Made by a program: the position numbers and the translations under genes. Below, piece by piece: positions 53,787-62,836 of a DNA stretch of 63,015 bases. The notes below the pieces were generated by a model, which did no database searches, had not been told where the DNA came from, and saw only the letters and a list, made by a program, of their open reading frames with translations. The stretch is from an uncultured Lachnospiraceae bacterium (GTDB taxonomy: Bacteria; Bacillota; Clostridia; Lachnospirales; Lachnospiraceae): assembly GCA_910583605.1 (NCBI GenBank), contig CAJTXN010000016.1, positions 1 through 63,015 on the forward strand, written 5' to 3'. The number at the start of each line of letters is the position of its first letter. The first letter of the stretch is position 1.

Positions 53787-56383
53787 TCAGTCGGTTAAAC
53801 ATTACAAAGAGAATCGCAGATAAAAAACTTAGAATCCGTCAGGAGAAGGATCGTCTGTCCGGTATCAACATTGTTTCGGAACCGCAGATAGATAAAAATA
53901 AAAAGATATATTTTGTTTTAAGCAATGCCATTATAAATTATCTGGTTGTCACCGGTATGCTCGGGTGTTTTGTGGTACCTTTTGATATTGAATGTAATAT
54001 GTATATTATTCAGTTTGCCGGGATTTTTATAAGTCTTTATGTGGCGTTTTTATATTATAATGTCTGGATGAAAATAATCGGTTATCTGCTTGGAATCTGT
54101 GGATTTATATATGGTATCATCAATTACCAGTGGATGATCCGCGGCGGATTTGCATATATTGCCAATATCATTATGGAATATCTGGAGAAGGATATGGATT
54201 TACCCATTGAAAGAAGATATTCGACATACGGATTCAATGAAAAAACGGCAGTTACAATGTGCCTGTTGTTTTTGGCGTTCGGATTGTTTTTGTTATTTAA
54301 TATGGTGATTTCGGAAACCAAAGGTCTGGTGCTGATCCTGTTGTTTTCTTTTCCGATTACCCAGTTTGGAATGTATTTTGATGAAGGACTGGATATTTAT
54401 TATTTCACCATGTATGTCATTGGAATTACAGTATTGTATTTTTTGCGGAATACAACCCATTATCATATGGAATACCGAAGGAGAAAAGGATATACCAAAA
54501 AAGAACTCCGGGGCAAAAACAGGATAGTATTTGATTATGTGAATGATGGAAAGAGTTCTTTCTGGATATTGGTCATTGTAGCAATGATCGTGATGGCTTC
54601 TGTATTTTCTGTCTCCAGATTTATGGAACAGGATGAGTTTAAAATGGATTCCGGGTTCAGTGAGTTAAAAGATAATACCAGAGAGTTTACAAGACAGGTT
54701 GCTCTTGTAGGATTCTGGGGAATGTTTAACCGGACCGGGCAAAGTCCCGGCGGTGTCAGCAATAATAAGCTGGGGCAGGTAAACCGGATTAATTATGATT
54801 TTCAGACCGATTTAATTGTGAAAACATTGCGGGTAAACGATGAAAATGAAATATTTATTAAAAGCTTTAACGGTTCTATATATGATAATTCTTACTGGGA
54901 AACATTATCAGCTCATCAGGGAGAAGTGCCGGCCATAACAAATTATGGTATTACTGTAGAAGATACATTTGGCCTGTCAAAACAATTAATGGATTATTAC
55001 GGAATTGGAGATTATTACAAGCAAATTGAAATAACAAATGTATTTGCCAATGAGAATTATGTTTATTTTCCGTATTTTACCAAAGATATATCCAATGTAC
55101 TCAGCGCGGTTATCACTGATGATGAGTTTATCGGCAGTCTTCAGACCGGATGGGTATTTACGGCATGGTATAAACCGTTGGTGGGCTACGGAACGGTTAA
55201 GGAATTACAAAACAGTATTGCAGATTTGCGGGAAAGGGAACTGGAGAAGTGTATAAAGGCGGAATCAAGTGAAGATTTATCTGTCAGGGCAGAAGCGGAA
55301 ACAGAGCTGGATTATTTTAGAAAAGAAGAAGCCTATGCAATGTATGTAAAAGATACATATCTGCAGATACCGGATTATAACCGTAAGGCCATTCAGAGCT
55401 TTGTTGATAAATATTCCATTGACAAAAACAGTGATACCCTTATAGAAGACATTATAGAAACCTTTCAGTTTGAGTTTGAATATACATTAAGACCGGGAAA
55501 AACACCAAGTGATGCGGATTTTGTAAATTACTTTCTGGATGAGACTCAAAAAGGTTATTGTACTTATTTTGCTACCGCCGCAACTCTGATTTATCGTTAT
55601 ATGGGGATACCGGCCAGATATACAGGGGGGTATAAACTTAGTGGGGATGCATACAATGACGGTGTTGCCGATGAGAGAGAAAATGCCGGGGAATGGGCGG
55701 ATTACGATGTGAATGACAGAAAGGTAATGAAATATGAACTGACAGATACCAATGCCCATGCCTGGGTAGAAATATATATTGATGGACTTGGATGGATTCC
55801 GGTGGAAGTTACTCCATATTCAGACTATGATTACACACAGGAGCCGGAGAAAAACAATGGCGGCATTGGAAATTATCTGGCAAATTCAGTATTTACAGCT
55901 CAAAATATGAACAGGGTTAAAAATACCACGCTTTCTGTTATCATTCTGATCTTCGGTGGTGGAATTTTATTTATCATATCCTATTATATTGCGGGCATAT
56001 ATGTCAGAAGGAAGCGCTGCAATGAAAGAGAAGCAGAACAGAGATACCGGAATCTGAAGAAATCCATGATGGCAGCAGGTCTTTTAAGGCAGGCGCCAAT
56101 CCGTGATTCAGTCACAGCAGAACAGGATATTATCCGTAAGTCCCGGGACGGTGAAACGACTTATGATGAAAGTGCGGATATTTTAGTAAATAACCAGTAT
56201 GCAGATGAGGAAACTTCCCGGAATATAATGAAGATAATTGAAAAGGCAAAGTTTAGCAGGAATCAGCCTTCGGATGAGGAAATTGATTATCTGGTAAGGA
56301 ATACCAATGAGATAAATAAAAAAATATATCAGAATCTTTCGCCTTTTAAAAAGTTTTTGTTTAAATATATCAGGATGTTATAG
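53768..56383 (+). CDS. transglutaminase-like membrane protein
   Basis: 871 residues. The N-terminal part has six or more membrane helices (YLVVTGMLGCFVVPF, AVTMCLLFLAFGLFLLFN). The extracytoplasmic domain holds a transglutaminase-like core with catalytic Cys in KGYCTYFATAATLIYRYM and His in NAHAWVEIYIDGLGWIPVEV. One further helix (LSVIILIFGGGILFIISYYI) precedes a charged cytosolic tail. It is the third member of the usual MoxR-DUF58-transglutaminase trio and may modify or cleave wall or surface proteins. Confidence 0.9.
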   Translation: MSFRSIVSRLNITKRIADKKLRIRQEKDRLSGINIVSEPQIDKNKKIYFVLSNAIINYLVVTGMLGCFVVPFDIECNMYIIQFAGIFISLYVAFLYYNVWMKIIGYLLGICGFIYGIINYQWMIRGGFAYIANIIMEYLEKDMDLPIERRYSTYGFNEKTAVTMCLLFLAFGLFLLFNMVISETKGLVLILLFSFPITQFGMYFDEGLDIYYFTMYVIGITVLYFLRNTTHYHMEYRRRKGYTKKELRGKNRIVFDYVNDGKSSFWILVIVAMIVMASVFSVSRFMEQDEFKMDSGFSELKDNTREFTRQVALVGFWGMFNRTGQSPGGVSNNKLGQVNRINYDFQTDLIVKTLRVNDENEIFIKSFNGSIYDNSYWETLSAHQGEVPAITNYGITVEDTFGLSKQLMDYYGIGDYYKQIEITNVFANENYVYFPYFTKDISNVLSAVITDDEFIGSLQTGWVFTAWYKPLVGYGTVKELQNSIADLRERELEKCIKAESSEDLSVRAEAETELDYFRKEEAYAMYVKDTYLQIPDYNRKAIQSFVDKYSIDKNSDTLIEDIIETFQFEFEYTLRPGKTPSDADFVNYFLDETQKGYCTYFATAATLIYRYMGIPARYTGGYKLSGDAYNDGVADERENAGEWADYDVNDRKVMKYELTDTNAHAWVEIYIDGLGWIPVEVTPYSDYDYTQEPEKNNGGIGNYLANSVFTAQNMNRVKNTTLSVIILIFGGGILFIISYYIAGIYVRRKRCNEREAEQRYRNLKKSMMAAGLLRQAPIRDSVTAEQDIIRKSRDGETTYDESADILVNNQYADEETSRNIMKIIEKAKFSRNQPSDEEIDYLVRNTNEINKKIYQNLSPFKKFLFKYIRML

Positions 56384-56401
56384 AGTTTTTTGAAATAAAT
56401 C

Positions 56402-56429
56402 TTGTATGATTTGACAGAATTGCTATAAT
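56402..56429 (+). promoter_or_regulatory. promoter of diaminopimelate dehydrogenase gene
   Basis: TTGTAT and TATAAT are separated by 16 nt. The TTGACA at 56411 is only 7 nt from the -10 and cannot serve as its -35. Confidence 0.6.
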
Positions 56430-56476
56430 AGAATGTTGTAAGAAATCTGATTGGATGAAATGGAGGAAACCAATAA

Positions 56477-57457
56477 ATGAAAATAGGAATTTTAGGATAC
56501 GGAAATCTGGGGCGGGGAATTGAATGTGCAATCCGCCAGAATGAAGATATGGAACTTGCGGCAGTCTTTACCAGAAGAAATCCGGAAAATGTAAAAATTT
56601 TGACGGAAGGAGTGCCTGTATATCCGGCAGAAGAGCTTGAAAATATGCAGGGGAAACTGGATGTACTGATTCTTTGCGGAGGCAGTGCAACAGATTTGCC
56701 GGAGCAGACACCGTCATATGCAAAATATTTTAATGTTATTGACAGTTTTGATACACATGCAAGGATACCGGAGCATTTTGATAATGTGGATGCCGTGGCA
56801 AAAGAGAGCGGACATGTGGCACTGATTTCCTGTGGCTGGGACCCGGGAATGTTTTCTTTAAATCGTTTATATGCAAATGCCGTTTTGCCCAATGGAAAGG
56901 ATTATACGTTCTGGGGAAAAGGTGTCAGTCAGGGACATTCGGATGCAATTCGCCGGGTAGAAGGCGTAAAAGACGGAAAGCAGTATACGATTCCGGTAGA
57001 AGATGCTTTGGCTGCAGTTCGTAATGGAGAGAACCCGGAACTGACCACACGTCAGAAACATATCCGGGAATGTTTTGTTGTAGCGGAAGAAGGAGCAGAT
57101 CAGGCGAAAATTGAAGAAACCATTAAAAATATGCCGAATTATTTCGCGGATTATGATACAACGGTTCATTTTATCAGTGAGGAAGAATTAAAGGAACAGC
57201 ATAGTGGTATACCTCATGGCGGATTTGTATTCCGGACTGGTGTGACAGGATGGGAAGAAGAGCATAATCATATAATCGAATATAGTCTGAAACTGGATTC
57301 TAATCCGGAATTTACTTCCTCTGTGATTGTTGCATATGCAAGAGCGGTATACCGTTTATCTCAGGAAGGGGCAAGCGGCTGCAAAACAGTGTTTGATATT
57401 GCGCCTGCATATCTGAGTCCGAAATCCGGTGCAGAATTGAGAAAGCATTTATTATAA
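56477..57457 (+). CDS. ddh: meso-diaminopimelate dehydrogenase
   Basis: 326 residues. It makes meso-diaminopimelate from tetrahydrodipicolinate, ammonia and NADPH in one step of lysine and peptidoglycan synthesis. GILGYGNLGRGIECAI is the nucleotide fold, and VIDSFDTHARIPEHFDNVD, SCGWDPGMFSLNRLYAN and GKGVSQGHSDAIRRVEGVKD are diagnostic. GGAGGA precedes the ATG. It appears to be a single gene with its own promoter and terminator. Confidence 0.95.
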   Translation: MKIGILGYGNLGRGIECAIRQNEDMELAAVFTRRNPENVKILTEGVPVYPAEELENMQGKLDVLILCGGSATDLPEQTPSYAKYFNVIDSFDTHARIPEHFDNVDAVAKESGHVALISCGWDPGMFSLNRLYANAVLPNGKDYTFWGKGVSQGHSDAIRRVEGVKDGKQYTIPVEDALAAVRNGENPELTTRQKHIRECFVVAEEGADQAKIEETIKNMPNYFADYDTTVHFISEEELKEQHSGIPHGGFVFRTGVTGWEEEHNHIIEYSLKLDSNPEFTSSVIVAYARAVYRLSQEGASGCKTVFDIAPAYLSPKSGAELRKHLL

Positions 57458-57513
57458 AATCCGAAGAATATTTTAATCTTTGGATTGAAAAATTGTTCTA
57501 AAGTAATGATTTA

Positions 57514-57555
57514 ATGCATCGTCCATGAAACAGTCTTTTGGACGATGTATTTTTT
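57514..57555 (+). terminator. intrinsic terminator after ddh
   Basis: ATGCATCGTCC (57514-57524) pairs with GGACGATGTAT (57540-57550), with one G:T, followed by T6. Confidence 0.85.
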
Positions 57556-57681
57556 GTAAAACTGACTATAAGATTATTTTTTGGGCGATTGCGGAATTCA
57601 TAGTCGCAGGTTAGAAGTTTTATAATTCCCTGTTTTATAAAGACAGGCGCAGAAAAGTGTTCAAAATATGGAGGTGTATAT

Positions 57682-58371
57682 ATGACATATGAAGAAATCA
57701 GAATCCGTTTATATGAAATGGCAGATAAAAAGTATCAGGAATTTTCTTCTGCGCTGATTCCGGGCTGTAAAAACATGATAGGAGTGCGGATTCCAAAACT
57801 GCGGCTTCTGGCAAAGGAAATAGCAAAAGACGACTGGAGAAGGTATCTGGAAGAAGCAGGAGAGGATACCTTTGAGGAAATAATGCTGCAGGGAATTGTA
57901 ATCGGGGTTTCAAAATGCGGAATTGAAGAAAAAATCAGTCTGGCAGAGAAATTTATACCTAAAATACAGGACTGGTCGGTCAATGATGTGTTTTGTTCCT
58001 GTTTCAAATGTGCAGAAAAGAACCGGGAACGGGTCTTAGAGTTTCTTATGCCCTATGTTACATCGGAACGGGAATTTGAACAGAGAGTTGTGGCCGTTTT
58101 GCTGATGGACTATTTTCTGACAGAGGAATATATTGACCGGGTATTTCAGTTGCTTAATGAATTAAAGCATGAGGGATATTATACTAAAATGGGAATTGCA
58201 TGGGCAGCAGCAACCGCATATGCCAAATTTCCGCAGAAGACATACACTTATCTGACCGAGTGGAATACATTGGATGACTTTACATATAACAAGGCGATTC
58301 AGAAAATGATCGAGTCTTACCGGGTTCCGGAGGAAGATAAAGATATGCTTAGGAGATTAAAACGGAAATAG
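57682..58371 (+). CDS. AlkD-like DNA alkylation repair protein
   Basis: 229 residues built of HEAT-like helical repeats (GVRIPKLRLLAKEIAKDDWR, EIMLQGIVIGVSKCGIEEKI, SVNDVFCSCFKCAEKNRERV). It matches the DNA_alkylation family, whose characterised members remove alkylated bases. Many short relatives have no proven glycosylase activity, so the role is by family only. AUG with GGAGGTG upstream; it is monocistronic. Confidence 0.83.
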   Translation: MTYEEIRIRLYEMADKKYQEFSSALIPGCKNMIGVRIPKLRLLAKEIAKDDWRRYLEEAGEDTFEEIMLQGIVIGVSKCGIEEKISLAEKFIPKIQDWSVNDVFCSCFKCAEKNRERVLEFLMPYVTSEREFEQRVVAVLLMDYFLTEEYIDRVFQLLNELKHEGYYTKMGIAWAAATAYAKFPQKTYTYLTEWNTLDDFTYNKAIQKMIESYRVPEEDKDMLRRLKRK

Positions 58372-58380
58372 TCTTTTATC

Positions 58381-58409
58381 TTGCGCGAAGATAGAAAATG
58401 AGATATAAT
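58381..58409 (+). promoter_or_regulatory. promoter of gltX
   Basis: TTGCGC and TATAAT are separated by 17 nt. It begins 10 bp after the AlkD-like stop. Confidence 0.65.
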
Positions 58410-58443
58410 TGCAAAGAAATTATAGATGGAAAAGAGGAAAGAT

Positions 58444-59901
58444 ATGTCTAAGATAAGAACAAGATTTGCACCGAGCCCGACAGGCAGGATGCACGTTGGA
58501 AATTTAAGAACAGCACTTTATGAGTACCTGATCGCAAAACATGAGAATGGCGATTTTATTTTAAGAATAGAAGATACGGACCAGGAACGTTTTGTGGAAG
58601 GTGCATTGGAAATTATATATCGAACCATGGAAAAAGCCGGTCTGGGTCATGATGAAGGTCCCGATAAAGACGGAGGTTTCGGACCGTATGTACAGAGTGA
58701 ACGTCAGGCATCCGGCATATATTTAGAGTATGCAAAGCAATTGATTGAAAAAGGAGAAGCCTATTACTGCTTTTGTGATGAGCAGAGGTTAAAGTCACTG
58801 GAACAGACCATTGGTGATAAGACGATTGTAGTATATGATAAGCACTGTCTTCATTTATCCAAAGAGGAAATAGAAGAAAATCTGGCGAAAGGCGTTCCGT
58901 ATGTAATCCGTCAAAATAATCCCAAAGAGGGGACCACTACATTTACCGATGATATTTATGGAGAAATTACGGTAGAGAATTCGGAATTAGACGATATGAT
59001 ACTGATCAAATCGGACGGATTTCCGACTTATAATTTTGCAAATGTCATTGACGACCATTTAATGGAGATTACCCATGTAGTCAGAGGCAATGAATATATT
59101 TCTTCCTCACCGAAATATCAGAGATTATATGATGCATTTGGATGGGAATCACCAAAATATATACATCTTCCGCTGATCACCGATGAAAATCATAAGAAAC
59201 TCAGCAAGAGAAGCGGACATTCTTCCTTTGAAGATTTACTGGAGCAGGGATTTGTGGCGGAGGCCGTTGTGAATTATATTGCTCTGCTTGGCTGGAGTCC
59301 GGAAGATAACCAGGAAATATTTACACTGGAAGAACTGATACAGAAATTTGACTATCGTCATATTAATAAATCTCCTTCCGTTTTTGATATTGTGAAACTG
59401 AAATGGATGAATGGTGAATATATAAAAGCCATGGAAAATGACCGTTTTTATGAGATGGCAATGCCGTATCTGAAAACGGTTGTTACGAAGGATTTGGATT
59501 GTAAAAAAATCCTTGATCTGGTGAAAACCAGAATTGAAGTATTTCCTGATATTGCAGAACTGGTGGATTTTTTTGAAGAACTTCCAGATTATGATATCGG
59601 AATGTATACCCATAAGAAGATGAAGACTAACACGGAAAACTCGCTGGAGGTATTAAAGGAACTGCTGCCAATCTTAGAAGTACATGAGGATTATTCGGTG
59701 GATTCCCTTCATGGGCTTATCATGGAATATATTACAAATAAGGGAATTAAGAACGGTCAGGGATTATGGCCGGTTCGGACAGCCGTATCCGGTAAACAGA
59801 TGACGCCGGGAGGAGCATTTGAAATCATGGAAATTCTGGGAAAAGCAGAGTCCATAAGAAGAATTAAAGTAGGTATCGAGAAACTTGAACAGGCAATTTA
59901 G
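58444..59901 (+). CDS. gltX: glutamate-tRNA ligase
   Basis: 485 residues. It charges tRNA-Glu (and often tRNA-Gln) with glutamate. The class I signature is FAPSPTGRMHVGNLRTALYE (HVGN as HIGH), and KKLSKRSG is the KMSKS-type loop; the C-terminal helical anticodon domain is present. The ATG at 58444 follows AGAGGAAAG; an ATG 18 bp earlier (58426) is possible. The stop overlaps the helicase gene by 17 bp. Confidence 0.96.
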   Translation: MSKIRTRFAPSPTGRMHVGNLRTALYEYLIAKHENGDFILRIEDTDQERFVEGALEIIYRTMEKAGLGHDEGPDKDGGFGPYVQSERQASGIYLEYAKQLIEKGEAYYCFCDEQRLKSLEQTIGDKTIVVYDKHCLHLSKEEIEENLAKGVPYVIRQNNPKEGTTTFTDDIYGEITVENSELDDMILIKSDGFPTYNFANVIDDHLMEITHVVRGNEYISSSPKYQRLYDAFGWESPKYIHLPLITDENHKKLSKRSGHSSFEDLLEQGFVAEAVVNYIALLGWSPEDNQEIFTLEELIQKFDYRHINKSPSVFDIVKLKWMNGEYIKAMENDRFYEMAMPYLKTVVTKDLDCKKILDLVKTRIEVFPDIAELVDFFEELPDYDIGMYTHKKMKTNTENSLEVLKELLPILEVHEDYSVDSLHGLIMEYITNKGIKNGQGLWPVRTAVSGKQMTPGGAFEIMEILGKAESIRRIKVGIEKLEQAI

Positions 59902-61885
59902 TGAATCACAACAAAATGCGATCAATCATTACACAGGCCCATGCTTAGTATTAGCGGGGCCTGGTTCCGGTAAAACCCTGGTGATTACCAATCGGACCAG
60001 ATATCTGATTGAGCATTACGGGGTAAATCCATCCAATATTCTGGTTATAACCTTTACAAAGGCAGCAGCAAAGGAAATGCAGGAGCGGTTCGAAGGTCTG
60101 ATGGAAGGTCAGAGGCCGCCGGTTTCCTTTGGAACCTTTCATGCCGTATTTTTCAAAATTTTAAAGTATGCCTATAATTACAGTGCGGAAAATATTCTTC
60201 GAGAAGATGAAAAATATCGAATGATACGTGAGCTGATCGAACAGGAGGAACTGGATATTGAAGATGTCAATGAGTTTGTATCTTCCATTATAGGGGAAAT
60301 CAGTGCGGTGAAAGGAGACATGATTGACATCAGTCATTATTATTCCGGAAATTGCAGCGATGAAGTATTTCGGAGGCTCTATCAAAAGTACGATGACAGT
60401 CTGCGGAAATCCAATAAAGTCGATTTCGATGATATGCTGGTAATGTGTTATGAACTGTTGCAGGCGAGGAAGGATATTCTTGCAGCATGGCAGAAAAAGT
60501 ATCGGTTTATTCTGATTGATGAATTTCAGGATATAAATCGTGTTCAATTTGAAATTATAAAACTGCTTGCGCTGCCGGAAAATAATCTTTTTATTGTAGG
60601 TGACGACGACCAGTCCATATACCGGTTCCGGGGGGCCCGGCCGGAAATTATGCTGAATTTTGAAAAAGATTATCCGGGAACCGTACAGGTAATTTTAAAT
60701 GAAAATTACCGTTCAACCGGAAATATCGTAACCGCTTCCCTGCGGCTGATCCAGAATAATAAAAACCGGTTCCGGAAGGAGATAAAACCGGTGGCAGGGG
60801 AAGGAATTCCGGTGATATACCGGAAGTTTCCAACCCAGGCAGAAGAGAATCAGCATATTGTGGAAGAAATTAAATCATACATAGAAAGCGGCGGACAGTA
60901 TTCGGATATTGCCATTTTGTTTCGAACCAATATCGGACCCAGGTTTCTGGTGGACAAACTGATGGAATATAATCTTCCGTTTCACATGAAAGATGCCATG
61001 CCGAATATTTATGAGCATTTTATTGCGAAAAACTTATTTGCATATATTAATATTGCCTGCGGCAGTAGAAAGAGAAGCGATTATCTGCAGATTATGAACC
61101 GCCCGAAACGATATATTTCCAGAGAGGCTCTTTCTGCGGAAGAGATTTCCATAGCCATGCTGAAAGAATATTATTCCGATAAAGACTGGATGGTTGAACG
61201 TCTGGAAAAACTGGAATATGATTTAACGCTGATTTCGAGAATGACACCATATGCTGCCATTACCTATATCCGACAGGGAATCGGGTATGACGGTTATCTG
61301 AATGAATATGCCGGATACCGCAGAATGAAGCCGGAAGAACTGACAGATGTCATAAATGAAATCGCAGAAGCGGCCAAACCGTTTCAGACTTTTTCTGACT
61401 GGTATACCCATATACAGGAATATTCGGAAGAACTGATCAGACAGGCAAGAATCAGTCAGCGGCAGACAAATGCCATTGAACTGGCTACCATGCACAGTTC
61501 CAAGGGACTGGAATATGATACGGTTTTTATTATCGATGCTGTGGAAGGGGTCGCACCTCATGCCAAAGCAGTATTAGAGGAAGATTTGGAAGAAGAAAGA
61601 CGAATGTTTTATGTTGCGGTTACCCGTGCAAAACACCGGCTGCATGTATATTCCACGGAAGAGCGGTTCAATAAACCGGTTTCGGTATCAAGATTTGCGG
61701 CAGAGATGCAGATTGATTTTGAAGGTATTACCGTGGGAGCGGCGATAGTGCATAAAAAGTATGGGGAAGGAATCGTCCGTCGGATGGAAGAAGGAAAAAT
61801 AGTTATATATTTTGGAAAGCTGAGAAAAGAATTAGTATTTGATATGACATATGCATTATCCAATGGAATTATACGGATATCGTAA
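59885..61885 (+). CDS. UvrD/PcrA-type ATP-dependent DNA helicase
   Basis: 666 residues, superfamily 1A. Motif I LAGPGSGKTLVI, motif Ia TFTKAAAKEM, motif II IDEFQDINRVQ, motif III GDDDQSIYRFRGA, motif IV region NENYRSTGNI, motif V MHSSKGLEYDTVFI and motif VI VAVTRAKHRLHV are in order. It unwinds DNA for repair or recombination. It is about 70 residues shorter than typical PcrA. The TTG start at 59885 lies inside gltX, suggesting coupled translation. Confidence 0.93.
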   Translation: MNRQFSESQQNAINHYTGPCLVLAGPGSGKTLVITNRTRYLIEHYGVNPSNILVITFTKAAAKEMQERFEGLMEGQRPPVSFGTFHAVFFKILKYAYNYSAENILREDEKYRMIRELIEQEELDIEDVNEFVSSIIGEISAVKGDMIDISHYYSGNCSDEVFRRLYQKYDDSLRKSNKVDFDDMLVMCYELLQARKDILAAWQKKYRFILIDEFQDINRVQFEIIKLLALPENNLFIVGDDDQSIYRFRGARPEIMLNFEKDYPGTVQVILNENYRSTGNIVTASLRLIQNNKNRFRKEIKPVAGEGIPVIYRKFPTQAEENQHIVEEIKSYIESGGQYSDIAILFRTNIGPRFLVDKLMEYNLPFHMKDAMPNIYEHFIAKNLFAYINIACGSRKRSDYLQIMNRPKRYISREALSAEEISIAMLKEYYSDKDWMVERLEKLEYDLTLISRMTPYAAITYIRQGIGYDGYLNEYAGYRRMKPEELTDVINEIAEAAKPFQTFSDWYTHIQEYSEELIRQARISQRQTNAIELATMHSSKGLEYDTVFIIDAVEGVAPHAKAVLEEDLEEERRMFYVAVTRAKHRLHVYSTEERFNKPVSVSRFAAEMQIDFEGITVGAAIVHKKYGEGIVRRMEEGKIVIYFGKLRKELVFDMTYALSNGIIRIS

Positions 61886-61900
61886 TATCGTTTTCGACAG

Positions 61901-61944
61901 AAAGAATTCTCCGGAGATACAACTCCGGGGGATTCTCTTTGTGT
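61901..61944. terminator. bidirectional intrinsic terminator
   Basis: AAAGAATTCTCCGGAG pairs, with one bulge, to CTCCGGGGGATTCTCTTT. It sits between the convergent helicase and MarR genes. Confidence 0.8.
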
Positions 61945-61949
61945 TTTAC

Positions 61950-62390
61950 CTAAAACAAAAGTTTTGATTTTTCCCGAAAACATGTCAGATATTTTTCATT
62001 CAGACGAAGTAATTCCCGGCATTCTTCCGGTGACAGTTCCTGAAAAATACTATTTTCAACAGCTACAACCGGCTGTATTTTTTCATTCACAAACTGCTTT
62101 CCGGTTTCCGTTAAAAAAATCTGCATTTCCCGTCCTTTTCCGGCTTTTAAGTATAGTAATCCCTGATTTTCCAGTTTATGGATTGAAGAACTGACAGTTT
62201 GTTTGCTGATAAAAGACATATTGCAGATATCCTTCTGCAGACAGCCGTCACCCAGCTCCAGTATATTGTATAAAATAATAAATGCACTGTCAGAAATTCC
62301 GATGTTTAGTGCAATCTTATGGTAAATCTCTTCCATACCTCTGTAAATCCGGTTAAATTCTTTTAATTCGTAACCTTCGTGGAAAGTCAT
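61950..62390 (-). CDS. MarR-family transcriptional regulator
   Basis: 146 residues. A winged helix in the MarR fold: LKEFNRIYRGMEEIYHKIAL, FIILYNILELGDGCLQKDIC, SKQTVSSSIHKLENQGLLYL and a wing GKGREMQIFLTETGKQFV. Such regulators respond to phenolic or drug-like ligands and often repress a neighbour, but here the adjacent gene is a convergent helicase, so the target is elsewhere. GGAGA precedes the ATG on the minus strand. Confidence 0.9.
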   Translation of the reverse strand: MTFHEGYELKEFNRIYRGMEEIYHKIALNIGISDSAFIILYNILELGDGCLQKDICNMSFISKQTVSSSIHKLENQGLLYLKAGKGREMQIFLTETGKQFVNEKIQPVVAVENSIFQELSPEECRELLRLNEKYLTCFREKSKLLF

Positions 62391-62427
62391 ATAAAAAATC
62401 TCCTTATGTTAGATTCATATTTGTAAT

Positions 62428-62456
62428 AGTATAGAGGGGTATTAAATAATTGTCAA
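62428..62456 (-). promoter_or_regulatory. promoter of MarR-family gene
   Basis: On the minus strand TTGACA and TATACT are separated by 17 nt, about 40 bp before the ATG. Confidence 0.8.
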
Positions 62457-62505
62457 GTGATTGATTACTAATTGTTACTATCCGGGCAGAATTGCTGCGG
62501 GTGGA

Positions 62506-62787
62506 TTATAAATTGGCTAAACGGACGCAGTTATGTCCGGGGAAGGCGGTTCGAATGTTCCACTACAGGCAGACGGAAGTTCTAAGTGTTCTGCGGTAAG
62601 TATTTTCATGCGGACGCTACCGGCGGATATTCGGCATCCTGCCTCAAATCCGCCTTCAACTGACGTCCATGTCAGTTGATAGCTGAAACCTTAGCAGAAC
62701 ACTAAGAACTTCCAATCTGCCTTCCGTAGTCACATTCGAACCGCCTTCCCCGGACATAACTGCTGTGCGTTGGATGAATTTACAATA
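62506..62787. repeat. long palindromic element, copy L1
   Basis: An approximately 280-bp nested inverted repeat. The outer arms (from 62522 and back from 62768) share GGACGCAGTTATGTCCGGGG, continue as GAAGGCGGTTCGAATGT, then AAGTTCTAAGTGTTCTGC against GCAGAACACTAAGAACTT. The core holds two hairpins: GGCGGAT/ATCCGCC (62622-62628 with 62648-62654) and CAACTGAC/GTCAGTTG (62657-62664 with 62671-62678). No open frame of note. The 625-bp gap from 62390 to the window end holds only L1 and L2. Confidence 0.85.
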
Positions 62788-62836
62788 CCACATTGCAGTA
62801 ATTTGTCTGCTGAATAGATGCTGAAAAATTACTTAT

